A stretch of DNA of 64,000 nucleotides from Solibacillus merdavium (GCF_014836935.1 NZ_JACSPW010000008.1:62001-126000), one strand, 5' to 3'; counted from the stretch's first letter, positions 16,116 to 24,494 are shown. The notes: generated from the sequence alone by a model not told the origin. Numbers and translations: made by a program.

Positions 16116-17096
16116 CTATTTTTGAAAAAACAATGAAAGATCATCGGCATTCAGTATTGCTTGTTTTTGTTTTATAAGCTCTGTTTCTTTTCTTGTAGCA
16201 ATATTGAACTTTTGCTCCAACTCAGTAATTGTATTTGCAACATCATCCTGCACACGTGAAATTTGGTTCATGGACGTCGTAATTTTCGAGTGGATTGACC
16301 AATCAGTGAAAATATTATCGAAAAAGTAATCGGTGAACATGACAAAGCCGTCTGTATCAATAATAAGGGCATCCTGGCGAATTTCCTTCACATCTAGCAA
16401 CTCATTTTGGAAGCGTTGTAATGCAATTTGTGCACCATGTAAATAATTATTGGATTCTTTTAATTTATCGTGCTTCATCATAGTAGCCATGAATCCACCG
16501 CCTAAAAACGTATCCCATGTTGAATAGGATTTGGCATCATTTAGCGCATATCCGGCATCTGTCAGTTTATTTAACGCATGATTCCCCGCGTCGATTGCTT
16601 CTTTTATTTCTTTCACTAGCTGCCTACATAAAAGCTCCTGGTCGGTAATACTCGTAAGCTCCGCTGCGATATGGGCTGCATGTTGCTGTAGCCACTGCTG
16701 CTTTTGATCATTAATTTGCTTTAATTGCTGTCCCACATAGGATTCATTGATTGCATTTAATTTATGAATCAAGTCAACATGATCGTCCTGCAAATCTTCA
16801 TATGATAATTGAGCTTCCGTAAGCTTTAATTCATTGACAGCTACACGGTCTAGATTTTGCTCAATCAACTCATCCTTTTTCCCTGACCATCCACGGAATA
16901 AGTTGATAAATGAAAAGTTATCCAGCTTATTTAATTGTTGTCGGGCATTTTGTAGGTCCAATTGATGACGATCTATCTCTCGCTTCGCATGGGAAAGGAG
17001 TTTTTCCACATTTTCAATTTTTTTATGTAGCTTCTTCGCTTCAAGCAACTGTAATTGATACTCCTCAGAAAGTTGATGCAATTGCTGCCATTCCAT
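16116..17096 (-). CDS. coiled-coil protein of unknown function
   Basis: 326 residues, mostly long alpha-helices with heptad-like patterns at about 5-70, 90-160 and 285-315, split by a glycine-rich stretch FLGGGFMATMMKHDKL near 195-215. There is no signal peptide or membrane segment. It starts 32 bases downstream of an SMC/RecF-like ATPase gene, so a physical or functional link is plausible. I cannot assign a family or function. Confidence 0.82.
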   Translation of the reverse strand: MEWQQLHQLSEEYQLQLLEAKKLHKKIENVEKLLSHAKREIDRHQLDLQNARQQLNKLDNFSFINLFRGWSGKKDELIEQNLDRVAVNELKLTEAQLSYEDLQDDHVDLIHKLNAINESYVGQQLKQINDQKQQWLQQHAAHIAAELTSITDQELLCRQLVKEIKEAIDAGNHALNKLTDAGYALNDAKSYSTWDTFLGGGFMATMMKHDKLKESNNYLHGAQIALQRFQNELLDVKEIRQDALIIDTDGFVMFTDYFFDNIFTDWSIHSKITTSMNQISRVQDDVANTITELEQKFNIATRKETELIKQKQAILNADDLSLFFQK

Positions 17097-17128
17097 ACTT
17101 ACCGCCTCCTATAATGTAATCGTACCTT

Positions 17129-17863
17129 CTAGTCCTCATCCTCTTCAAAAAGCTCTTTCAGCATCTTCTCCCGGTGCTTCAAAAAATAGGAGGTAATTTG
17201 ATAATGCTCAGTTTGTTCATATTCGACCTGTTCAATGCCATGTTCGTCAAATTGGTATATAACTGCATTCGGAAACCCTAGTAAAATCGGAGAATGAGTC
17301 GCAATAATAAACTGTACATTCCCCTCTTTTACTAAGTCATTTAATAATGTTAAAAAAGCCAACTGTCGAGCTGGTGACAACGCGGCTTCCGGCTCATCCA
17401 GTAAATAAATGGCCTGTTCTGTAAAACGATGCTGAAAAAGTGAAAAGAACGATTCCCCGTGAGATTGATGATGGAGCGATTTCCCCCCATATGCTTTGTA
17501 GCCGTTCATATCGGTTTCATCTAAGTGGGAAGCAAACTGATAAAATGTTTCGGCACGCAGGAAAAAGCCGTTTGTCACTTTTGGCCACCATGAAAGTTTC
17601 ACAAATTCTCCAAGCGCAGATTCAGCTTCATGCACCTCATACGCCTTATAATTTTGTGTACTTCCCCCTGCTGGATTGAAGCCAATTTGATCTGCAATCG
17701 CTTCGAGTAATGTCGATTTCCCCGCACCATTTTCGCCGACAAAAAAAGTAACCGGTACATCGACATCCAACTCATTCATATGACGTATAAATGGAATTGA
17801 AAAAGGATATTCACTATAATCAGGGATTTGATCTTTTTTTAATTTGATCGTTTTTAAAAACAT
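17129..17863 (-). CDS. ABC/RecF-type AAA ATPase (AAA_21-like)
   Basis: 244 residues. Walker A is GENGAGKSTLLEAI (about 42-55), an ABC-like signature region reads SHGESFFSLFQ (about 135), and Walker B with the catalytic Glu is IYLLDEPEAALSP (about 155), followed by an ATHSPILL H-loop. There are no membrane segments, so this is a soluble ATPase of the type near SMC/RecF, not a transporter component with a recognisable permease. It lies between an AIM24-family gene and a coiled-coil gene in what looks like one operon. Confidence 0.88.
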   Translation of the reverse strand: MFLKTIKLKKDQIPDYSEYPFSIPFIRHMNELDVDVPVTFFVGENGAGKSTLLEAIADQIGFNPAGGSTQNYKAYEVHEAESALGEFVKLSWWPKVTNGFFLRAETFYQFASHLDETDMNGYKAYGGKSLHHQSHGESFFSLFQHRFTEQAIYLLDEPEAALSPARQLAFLTLLNDLVKEGNVQFIIATHSPILLGFPNAVIYQFDEHGIEQVEYEQTEHYQITSYFLKHREKMLKELFEEDED

Positions 17864-17902
17864 AGGTCTACTCCTTCGAACATTGCTGTAAATTTCACTT
17901 CG

Positions 17903-18595
17903 TTAACTTTCTGACGACAAATACACTTCCTCAAACGGCTGAATAATTACAAAACCTTCTCCTGAAAACGCCATTTGAATCGATTCATTGCTCCCTCTGC
18001 CAATAAGCGTACGAAACGTGATATCTGTTACAAATTCCGGCTTTAAGTTACCAGACCAGGCTACTGTGGCGTTCGGATCGGTATAAACCGTCTCACCAGG
18101 CTTTACGATCAATGTTAATGGTTCAAAATGGGTAGTAATCGCTACTTTCCCTTTACCTTTTAACGTCACATTAAACAATCCGCCTGCCATCATCCCGGCC
18201 ATTTTACGCATTAAATGAATATCCCATTGAATAGTAGGTTCAAAAGCTAGCAAGTCATTGCCATTGACACATAAACTTTCATTTTGTAAATCAAAGATTG
18301 TCACCTTTTTCCCTTGGTCCGCTAAATAGAGGCGCCCCTTACCTTTTGCCTTCATCAGCTGTGTACCCTCACCAGTCAGCGCCTTTTTAAACATTTTTGA
18401 CATACCATGCTCAAGCATCCGCTCACGTTCAAACTTGATAGTGCCCACATACGCAATCATCGCGCCCATTTTTGACCATACTTCCCCGTTCAAATTCACC
18501 TCTAGCACACGCTCTGTTTCCAGTTCAAAAAAATCATTTTCTAGCTGGTCCTGCTGTGTTTTATTCACAAAATCACGAATGGAATAGTTCCCCAT
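17903..18595 (-). CDS. AIM24 (TRAP-like fold) family protein
   Basis: About 230 residues rich in beta strands, with the AIM24/DUF124 pattern: EVWSKMGAMIAYVGTIKFE, GEGTQLMKAKGKGRLYLAD, and a C-terminal FSGEGFVIIQP. Bacterial AIM24 proteins are widespread and poorly understood; the fold resembles the trp RNA-binding attenuation protein. GGGAGG lies 7 bases before the ATG at 18595 (a TTG three bases upstream is less well spaced). It is the first gene of the three-gene cluster with the ATPase and coiled-coil protein. Confidence 0.88.
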   Translation of the reverse strand: MGNYSIRDFVNKTQQDQLENDFFELETERVLEVNLNGEVWSKMGAMIAYVGTIKFERERMLEHGMSKMFKKALTGEGTQLMKAKGKGRLYLADQGKKVTIFDLQNESLCVNGNDLLAFEPTIQWDIHLMRKMAGMMAGGLFNVTLKGKGKVAITTHFEPLTLIVKPGETVYTDPNATVAWSGNLKPEFVTDITFRTLIGRGSNESIQMAFSGEGFVIIQPFEEVYLSSES

Positions 18596-18745
18596 CAAAA
18601 AACCTCCCTTTTTATAATCTACGGATTAAAAGTGGTATAAGTTTCGAATTTTCTGCATTTTATAATTTAATAGTATGATTTCGTTTTGTTATTACTACCA
18701 CTTCATTTAAAAATCCATTACAATGAAAAAAAAGAGGTGACAACG

Positions 18746-19132
18746 ATGGAGTATCGACGTGAAATCGGATTAGTATATTCAGTTGACGAAGCAATGGCAA
18801 AGCTCAATTATATTCGTGCACACGGCTTTTCTGAGCATGAAATCCATCTATTTGCTAAAGATATCCGTCCTCTTCATTCTTTAAAAATGTATACCGAAAT
18901 TAACATACACGCTGCTGGCAATTGGGTCGATCAGATGATCAGCTTGATTACAGGTCAAAATATATATGCGGTAAGCTTACGCATTTTGCAGCTTACACAA
19001 GAGGAAGTCGCTCATTATGGTCACGGAATCGAGCAAGGGGGTATTTTTCTATTTGCTGAGCACGAGCATCCTTACGAAAAGGAACCGGTAAAACAAAGGG
19101 TTCCAGTTAATATCCCCAATGTTGTGGACTAG
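18746..19132 (+). CDS. YflT/GS17M-like general stress protein
   Basis: About 128 residues. The first 100 resemble the general-stress-protein 17M (YflT) domain: EIGLVYSVDEAMAKLNYIRA, then HEIHLFAKD, typical of SigB-regulated small soluble proteins in Bacillus. The frame extends to 18686, but AGAGGTGA sits 6 bases before the ATG at 18746. No clear SigB promoter (GTTTAA / GGGTAT) was found upstream, so stress regulation is not shown. The stop codon lies only one base from that of the convergent gene at 19134. Confidence 0.8.
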   Translation: MEYRREIGLVYSVDEAMAKLNYIRAHGFSEHEIHLFAKDIRPLHSLKMYTEINIHAAGNWVDQMISLITGQNIYAVSLRILQLTQEEVAHYGHGIEQGGIFLFAEHEHPYEKEPVKQRVPVNIPNVVD

Positions 19133-19133
19133 A

Positions 19134-19487
19134 CTACAAAAAACTGCCGTTATTTATAATAAAATTAAATATTAATGAACCAGCTATCAAAATACCGACA
19201 ACTATATTCAACAAAATAACTAGTCGTTTCGGGAAAGGTATTTTTAGTAACGATGCAATGGTCCAGTGAATAACACTGTAAACAAATTGCACAAGTAAAC
19301 TGCCCAATGTATAGAAGGCAATATAAAACAGACGTCCACTATTCGATATATCTCCCGGCGGTGCATCTGCTGCAATGAATAAAAGCATGCCCATAAACAG
19401 TTCTGATAAAAGGTGGCAAAAGTAGCCGATAAAGCAGATCATCGCCGAATACAATAAAAAATTTATTACCTCTTTTAATTTCAACAT
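19134..19487 (-). CDS. hypothetical membrane protein, 117 aa
   Basis: 117 residues with three predicted membrane helices (about 8-38, 52-75 and 88-110) and a short loop with APPGDISNSG. The family is not recognised. GGGGTGAT lies directly before the ATG. It follows the GrpB-Nudix gene by 25 bases and is probably co-transcribed. It is convergent with the stress-protein gene, with a single base between stop codons and no terminator between them. Confidence 0.7.
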   Translation of the reverse strand: MLKLKEVINFLLYSAMICFIGYFCHLLSELFMGMLLFIAADAPPGDISNSGRLFYIAFYTLGSLLVQFVYSVIHWTIASLLKIPFPKRLVILLNIVVGILIAGSLIFNFIINNGSFL

Positions 19488-19512
19488 ATCACCCCAAATC
19501 GTATGTATTTAA

Positions 19513-20427
19513 TCATATTAAACGGAAATAATCCGCATGACCTCGAATGAGCAGTTTCCCATCATCCGGTGTAACCCAGAAATAACGGAATACCTTACCA
19601 TCTTCTGCTCCACCACCAGTTGGTTCATAGTTCCATTCATCTTGGGTTTCATCTATATTCAACCGATAAAAGTATCGGTGATGAATCACGCCATCATCAT
19701 TTTCCCAGAAGTCGTCAATGAGATATTGAATGTCTGTAAAATCAATCAACCCTGTCTCCTCTTCCATTTCACGCTTCACTGCATCAACAGGCAGCTCCCC
19801 ATGCTTTACGGTTCCTTTAGGAATTTGAATACCCGCTTCCTTTACCGGATGCTGAAATACTAGAATTTGAGTCTTCCCATCCACCAGTCTCGTTACGTAT
19901 CCGTACGACTTTTTGATAATCGGCCAATGTATGACTTTTTCCATTAACTCAATCATGAAACTATCTTTAGCTTGTTGGTAACTGGACGTATCATTTGGAA
20001 ATTTAGTTGCAAGTTCTATTTTCAATTGTCCGTATTTACGTGCTTGCTCGAGATGATTCATTAAATAATATTTAAATTGTAAATGCTTATTAATATTTTC
20101 ATGACCAGCAGAATAAATATGCACATGATGGCTTCGATTTTGGTCACCCTTTGTATAATAACGACGGCCATTAATGCCGTTTTCCCCTCGAACTTTATAG
20201 CCAAGCTTGCGCATTCTTTCATCATAAAGTGATGCCAGCTCTATATTTGATAATCCAATCACAATATCAATAATTGGTTTTGCATAGCCAATAGTCGGAA
20301 TAGCCGTACTTCCAATATGATAGATTTGGATTAATTGCTCCTGAAAAATATCCTTTAACCGCTGCTCTTCTGACTCATATAATCGATTCCAATCACTTGT
20401 CCATTTACTGATGATTGTTTTTCTCAT
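19513..20427 (-). CDS. GrpB-Nudix fusion protein
   Basis: 304 residues with two domains. Residues 1 to about 165 match the GrpB/UPF0157 nucleotidyltransferase-like fold (IYHIGSTAIPTIGYAKPIID, typical HIGSTAVPG/KPIID motif). Residues about 175-304 are a Nudix hydrolase with an exact Nudix box, GTVKHGELPVDAVKREMEEE continuing TGL (G-x5-E-x7-REUxEExGU). The first domain suggests nucleotidyl transfer, the second hydrolysis of a nucleoside diphosphate derivative; substrates are unknown. I see no frameshift at the junction, so the fusion looks genuine. Confidence 0.88.
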   Translation of the reverse strand: MRKTIISKWTSDWNRLYESEEQRLKDIFQEQLIQIYHIGSTAIPTIGYAKPIIDIVIGLSNIELASLYDERMRKLGYKVRGENGINGRRYYTKGDQNRSHHVHIYSAGHENINKHLQFKYYLMNHLEQARKYGQLKIELATKFPNDTSSYQQAKDSFMIELMEKVIHWPIIKKSYGYVTRLVDGKTQILVFQHPVKEAGIQIPKGTVKHGELPVDAVKREMEEETGLIDFTDIQYLIDDFWENDDGVIHHRYFYRLNIDETQDEWNYEPTGGGAEDGKVFRYFWVTPDDGKLLIRGHADYFRLI

Positions 20428-20489
20428 TAAATAACCCCCCCCTCTTCAAAAATAGTAATTAGAGACACTGTGGCTAGAGTCACTTGGAA

Positions 20490-20680
20490 AAATAGACGGA
20501 GAATTTCCGCTTATTTGGAAAATTATATACTTTATTGCCTAAATAGAGGAAAGAATTCCGCTTATTGTTCCGAAAAACATAAATCTAGGGAATTTTTCAC
20601 TAAATAAACGGAAAACTTCCCCTTATTTACGCCATAATCAGCGCCACCTTTAAAATAGCCGGAAAATCTCCGCTTATTTT
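20490..20680. repeat. four short imperfect palindromic repeats with regular spacing
   Basis: Copies at about 20490-20516, 20541-20566, 20602-20628 and 20653-20679 share the pattern AAATAGNCGGAAAATNTCCGCTTATTT (palindromic core CGGA-N-TCCG). Start-to-start distances are 51, 61 and 51 bases. They fill the gap between the GrpB-Nudix gene and the carboxyltransferase terminator (20428-20720), which holds no gene. Similar GGAAATTTCC palindromes recur between genes in Bacillales genomes (recalled, not checked). Confidence 0.7.
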
Positions 20681-20720
20681 ATTGTTGGTCGGAATCCTTG
20701 TTCAGTCTTCGCACCCACTC

Positions 20721-20762
20721 TAAACAAAAACACCAGCCCTCTATGAAATAAAGAGCTGGTGC
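20721..20762 (-). terminator. terminator of the mce-mmdA operon
   Basis: On the minus strand CACCAGCTCT pairs with AGAGGGCTGGTG across a short loop, followed by TTTTTGTTT. It lies about 25 bases after the mmdA stop codon. Confidence 0.85.
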
Positions 20763-20785
20763 CATACTATTTTATACAGTCACAA

Positions 20786-22345
20786 TTATAGTGGAATGTT
20801 GCCGTGTTTTTTGTACGGACGGTCTTCTTGCTTCGTTGAAAGCATATCCAATGCTTGGATTAGCTTAATACGCGTTTCACGAGGATCGATAACATCGTCT
20901 ACCATACCGCGAGATGCCGCAACATATGGGTTTGCGAACTTTTCTTTATATTCCTCGATTTTCGCTGCACGTGTAGCGTCTGGATCTGCAGATTTCGCAA
21001 TTTCACCTGCGTGAATGATGTTCGCTGCACCAGCTGCACCCATTACAGCAATTTCAGCGTTTGGCCATGCGAATACTAAATCCGCGCCAATTGCTTTTGA
21101 GTTTAATGCTACATATGCGCCGCCGTAAGCTTTACGTAAAATAACCGTAATTTTCGGTACAGTTGCTTCTGAGTATGCATAAAGGATTTTCGCTCCGTGT
21201 CGGATAATTCCGCCGTGCTCTTGCTTAACACCCGGGAAGAAACCAGATACGTCTTCGAATGTAATAACAGGAACATTGAATGCATCACATGTACGTACGA
21301 AACGAGCTAATTTATCAGAAGAATCGATATCAAGTCCACCAGCTAAAAACTTCGGCTGGTTACAAACTAAACCAACTGATTCACCCGCGATACGTGCAAA
21401 ACCAACTACGATGTTTTTCGCAAATTCTTTTTGCACTTCCATGAATGAACCTTCATCTACTACTTGCTCTACTACTTTACGAACGTCATAAGATTTCGTT
21501 TGGTCGATAGGAACGACATCAACAAGCTCTGAACGGAAGTTATCGCCTTCTGGAGCTGGCTGCTTCGGTGCTTTTTCCTTATTGTTTTGCGGTAAGTAAG
21601 ATAGTAATTGCTGAATTTGTGCAATTGCTGCTTCTTCATTTTCAGCGCGGAAGTGGGCATTACCTGAAACTGCATTATGCACTTTCGATCCACCTAAACC
21701 TTCAGCAGAAATTTTCTCACCTGTAACTGTTTCAATTACTTTTGGACCTGTAATAAACATTTGAGACGTTTTATCAACCATTAAGATGAAGTCCGTGATT
21801 GCCGGTGAATAAACCGCACCGCCAGCACATGGTCCCATGATTACTGAAATTTGCGGAATAACACCTGAATAAATCGAGTTACGGTAGAAAATATGGCCGT
21901 ATCCATCTAAAGAAAGAACACCTTCTTGAATACGTGCACCGCCTGAATCGTTAATGCCGATAAATGGTGTACCGTTTTTAGCAGCTAAATCCATTACTGC
22001 AGCAATTTTTTTCGCGTGCATTTCACCTAAAGCTCCACCGAATACAGTAAAATCTTGAGCGAATAAATAAATGTTCCGACCATTAATTTTACCGAAACCT
22101 GTAACAACACCATCACCAGGTCCCTCTAATTTTTCCATACCAAAATCAACAGTACGGTGTGTGATGAAAGGGTTAATCTCAACGAAAGACCCTTCATCCA
22201 GTAACATTTCAATACGTTCGCGGGCAGTCATTTTACCTTTTTCATGCTGCTTATCAATACGTGCATCACCGCCGCCAAGCTGGATTGCTTCTTTGCGGTC
22301 ATATAGCTCATTAATTTTATCAAACATATCCATCGTAATTGTCAT
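20786..22345 (-). CDS. mmdA: acyl-CoA (propionyl-CoA) carboxylase carboxyltransferase subunit
   Basis: 519 residues with both crotonase-like halves of a biotin-dependent carboxyltransferase: GINDSGGARIQEGV and GPCAGGAVYSPA in the first half, VGFARIAGESVGLVCNQP and KAYGGAYVALNSK in the second. This matches B. subtilis YqjD and the propionyl-CoA carboxylase beta / methylmalonyl-CoA decarboxylase alpha family. It would interconvert propionyl-CoA and methylmalonyl-CoA, with a biotin carrier and carboxylase encoded elsewhere. It begins two bases after the epimerase stop, so the two are translated together. Confidence 0.93.
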   Translation of the reverse strand: MTITMDMFDKINELYDRKEAIQLGGGDARIDKQHEKGKMTARERIEMLLDEGSFVEINPFITHRTVDFGMEKLEGPGDGVVTGFGKINGRNIYLFAQDFTVFGGALGEMHAKKIAAVMDLAAKNGTPFIGINDSGGARIQEGVLSLDGYGHIFYRNSIYSGVIPQISVIMGPCAGGAVYSPAITDFILMVDKTSQMFITGPKVIETVTGEKISAEGLGGSKVHNAVSGNAHFRAENEEAAIAQIQQLLSYLPQNNKEKAPKQPAPEGDNFRSELVDVVPIDQTKSYDVRKVVEQVVDEGSFMEVQKEFAKNIVVGFARIAGESVGLVCNQPKFLAGGLDIDSSDKLARFVRTCDAFNVPVITFEDVSGFFPGVKQEHGGIIRHGAKILYAYSEATVPKITVILRKAYGGAYVALNSKAIGADLVFAWPNAEIAVMGAAGAANIIHAGEIAKSADPDATRAAKIEEYKEKFANPYVAASRGMVDDVIDPRETRIKLIQALDMLSTKQEDRPYKKHGNIPL

Positions 22346-22347
22346 CG

Positions 22348-22761
22348 TTATTTATCCCCTTTTCCGCTTTTATCACATAATTCATAAAGTACACCAAATG
22401 AGTCTTTAGGATGTAAAAACGCCACTTCTGCGCCATCAGCACCTGGTCCTGGCTCGTCCGACAGCAGTCTTACACCTTTTTCACGTAATTCTGCCATGCG
22501 CTCGCGGATCCCCGTAACACCAAAAGCCACATGGTGAATGCCTTCTCCACGCTTTTCCAAAAAGCCGTGAATCGCACTCTTTTCACTCATCGGTTCGAGA
22601 AGCTCAATTTTCACATTTCCTGCATCAATGAACGCTACTTTCACTTGCTGAGATTCTACTTCTTCCATTTTTAAAAGCTTTAAACCTAGCGTTTCTGTGT
22701 AATATGTAATACGTTCTTCAATATTGCGTACAGCAATACCAATATGATCGACTTTTTCCAC
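22348..22761 (-). CDS. mce: methylmalonyl-CoA epimerase
   Basis: 137 residues, a glyoxalase/VOC-fold protein. Metal-ligand regions are visible: VDHIGIAV, GIHHVAFGV and VLYELCD. It converts the (S) to the (R) isomer of methylmalonyl-CoA, linking the carboxyltransferase downstream to the B12 mutase encoded about 3 kb away. It starts with GTG after AAGGGAG and is the first gene of a two-gene operon with mmdA. Confidence 0.93.
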   Translation of the reverse strand: MEKVDHIGIAVRNIEERITYYTETLGLKLLKMEEVESQQVKVAFIDAGNVKIELLEPMSEKSAIHGFLEKRGEGIHHVAFGVTGIRERMAELREKGVRLLSDEPGPGADGAEVAFLHPKDSFGVLYELCDKSGKGDK

Positions 22762-22777
22762 GATGTTTGACTCCCTT

Positions 22778-22805
22778 ATAATAAAATTTCTATGAGGTAA
22801 TTCAA
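22778..22805 (-). promoter_or_regulatory. candidate SigA promoter for mce-mmdA
   Basis: On the minus strand TTGAAT (22800-22805) and TATTAT (22778-22783) are separated by 16 bases, just upstream of the mce ribosome binding site. Confidence 0.4.
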
Positions 22806-22811
22806 TAGTAC

Positions 22812-22839
22812 TTGAGAATTCCTTCAGATTTGTTAAACT
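22812..22839 (+). promoter_or_regulatory. candidate SigA promoter for the Prli42-like peptide
   Basis: TTGAGA (22812-22817) and TAAACT (22834-22839) are separated by 16 bases, 31 bases upstream of the small gene's start codon. It is divergent from the mce promoter. Confidence 0.4.
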
Positions 22840-22870
22840 AAAATTAGTTCATTATGAAGGAGCGAAAACA

Positions 22871-22966
22871 ATGAGCAACAAAAAATTCCAAAAGATCGTC
22901 GTTTATTCAATGGTTGTAATTATGTTAATTTCAACTGTGGCAATGGGCGTAGCAGCAATCATGTAA
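22871..22966 (+). CDS. prli42: Prli42-like stressosome-associated membrane miniprotein, 31 aa
   Basis: This gene is too short for routine ORF calling. It encodes 31 residues starting MSNKKFQKIVVYSMVVIML: a basic N-terminus (KKFQK) followed by a single hydrophobic helix to the C-terminus. Size and composition fit Prli42, the membrane peptide that anchors the stressosome in Listeria and is conserved in Firmicutes. GAAGGAG sits 8 bases before the ATG, a SigA-like promoter lies upstream, and a strong terminator starts directly after the stop. The signals make it a real gene with high probability; the name rests on resemblance. Confidence 0.82.
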   Translation: MSNKKFQKIVVYSMVVIMLISTVAMGVAAIM

Positions 22967-22993
22967 TGGATGTTTCGTACATCCATTTTTTTT
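22967..22993 (+). terminator. terminator of the Prli42-like gene
   Basis: A perfect 7-bp stem TGGATGT / ACATCCA with a 5-base loop, followed by eight T. It begins immediately after the stop codon and overlaps the end of the convergent yqjA-like gene by two bases. Confidence 0.88.
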
Positions 22994-23948
22994 ATTTCAA
23001 TCCTTTAAATGATTGCTTTATAACAAGATAAGCATCCATTTCCTCAATAAACTGATACAACGATGCCATCGCAATAAACGTCTCATGGTCATTAGGCAGC
23101 GGCATTTTTGCAAACTCTTCCTTCACTTTATCTAACTTCTCCAAAAAATGACTTGCGGTATTTCCCGAATGAACATGCTCACTAAGATCCTCTATAAATG
23201 CTGCAACTAGTGGCGCCTGCTCGGTCATAACCGGCAGTGTTGTAATTTTAGGCAACACACGTTCAATAATTTCGAGCTGCTTTTCACGCATATCAAAATA
23301 CATATAATATATATTTTCTTTACGTGTTAAATGGTTTTCTACATCTTTGAACGCTAGTGATTTCCCCGCATCAATCACCTTTGCTGCTTCTATCAGTTCT
23401 CTACCATCCCATAGTGAATCGCCATTTCGTAAATACACGGCAATTTCTGCCAGTATTTTCTTTAATAATGATTCAATCTTTTCACGATTGTAAAACAGGC
23501 CGTGCTGTATATCAGGCATGTACATATTAATAACTACCCCTACTCCAAAGCCGATTGCCATTAAACCCAATTCATTTAAAAGTAAATCGGTTGTAAAATC
23601 AGCAGTTAAAAAAATATGCATCATAATGACAGAACTCGATATAAAGCCTTCCACAACCCGCAGTGATACGATCGTAGGTATGAACAGAAGTAAAACAATC
23701 CCCAAAACTATCGGTGAATAACCGAATATTTCGAAAAATATGAATGCATAAGTCATACCAACCAATGTGGAAACGACTCTCGTATAAACTGCATGGAGAG
23801 ACTTTCGTTTAGTTGGTTGAATACATAAAATCGTTAAAATCCCGGCCGCCGTAAAAAACTGTAAATCAAAATACTGGGCAATTGCTATCGCGATAGAAGC
23901 TCCAAGCGCTGTTTTCAGTGTACGATAGCCGATTGAAAATTTTTTCAT
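22992..23948 (-). CDS. yqjA: aromatic acid exporter family protein (YqjA-like)
   Basis: 318 residues. The N-terminal half has about five membrane helices with the ArAE_1/DUF939 start FSIGYRTLKTALGASIAIAI and QPTKRKSLHAVYTRVVSTLV; the C-terminal half is soluble and helical. The family is related to aromatic acid and fusaric-acid-type exporters, although few members have been tested. B. subtilis yqjA lies in the same neighbourhood beside yqjB-yqjE. AAGGGGGT precedes the ATG. The transported substrate is unknown. Confidence 0.88.
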   Translation of the reverse strand: MKKFSIGYRTLKTALGASIAIAIAQYFDLQFFTAAGILTILCIQPTKRKSLHAVYTRVVSTLVGMTYAFIFFEIFGYSPIVLGIVLLLFIPTIVSLRVVEGFISSSVIMMHIFLTADFTTDLLLNELGLMAIGFGVGVVINMYMPDIQHGLFYNREKIESLLKKILAEIAVYLRNGDSLWDGRELIEAAKVIDAGKSLAFKDVENHLTRKENIYYMYFDMREKQLEIIERVLPKITTLPVMTEQAPLVAAFIEDLSEHVHSGNTASHFLEKLDKVKEEFAKMPLPNDHETFIAMASLYQFIEEMDAYLVIKQSFKGLK

Positions 23949-23973
23949 ATCGGTAGTACCCCCTTTTTATAGT

Positions 23974-24010
23974 AAGTGTGACAGGTGCACATTATGACAC
24001 CCGTCCACTT
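23974..24010. repeat. imperfect hairpin between brxB and yqjA
   Basis: AAGTGTGACAGGTG can pair with CACCCGTCCACTT (one bulge, one mismatch) around a 10-base loop. No T run follows on either strand, so it is not a classical terminator. It may be an intergenic repeat or an mRNA-processing structure. Confidence 0.4.
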
Positions 24011-24021
24011 AAAATAATCGC

Positions 24022-24462
24022 TTAGATTTCTTCGCAGTTCTCTTCGAAGTGTCCTTGTAGGTTAGTTACAACACTCATCGGATCATGACCTTCGATTTCA
24101 AAACGACCAACTTCACCAACAACTTGACCATCTTTTAATAAGATAAATGATGGTGATGATGGAATGTGGTCTTCACCGAAATAGTAACGAGCAGCTGCTG
24201 TAGCTTCTTTATCTTGACCGGCAAATACTGTTACTAAATAATCCGGACGTTTATCATAATGTACAGCATGTGTTGCTGCTGGACGTGCAATACCGCCTGC
24301 ACAGCCACATACAGAATTCACCATTACAAGTGTAGTCCCTTTACGAGCAAACGCTGCTTCTACTTCTTCCGGAGTGCGCAGTTGTTCATAACCCGCTGCT
24401 TCCATTTCCGCACGTGCAGTCGTTGTAATTTGTTGCATAAATAAATCATAATCCATGTTCAT
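24022..24462 (-). CDS. brxB: bacilliredoxin BrxA/BrxB family
   Basis: About 146 residues of the UPF0403/bacilliredoxin family with the active-site segment [14 protein letters not shown] (CGC motif). Bacilliredoxins remove bacillithiol from oxidised proteins, which implies that the organism makes bacillithiol. The homologue in B. subtilis (YqiW) sits in the same place between bkd and yqj genes. A TTG at 24483 is possible, but ATG at 24462 gives the family N-terminus [10 protein letters not shown] well-formed SigA promoter lies upstream. Confidence 0.93.
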   Translation of the reverse strand: MNMDYDLFMQQITTTARAEMEAAGYEQLRTPEEVEAAFARKGTTLVMVNSVCGCAGGIARPAATHAVHYDKRPDYLVTVFAGQDKEATAAARYYFGEDHIPSSPSFILLKDGQVVGEVGRFEIEGHDPMSVVTNLQGHFEENCEEI

Positions 24463-24494
24463 AAGCTTTTTAGCCCCTTTCAATATTCCTTTTT

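Noticed and set aside
18600-18745. SigB promoter before the YflT-like stress gene
   Set aside because: No GTTTAA-N12-15-GGGTAT pair; only general AT-rich sequence with a TATAAT lacking a matching -35.
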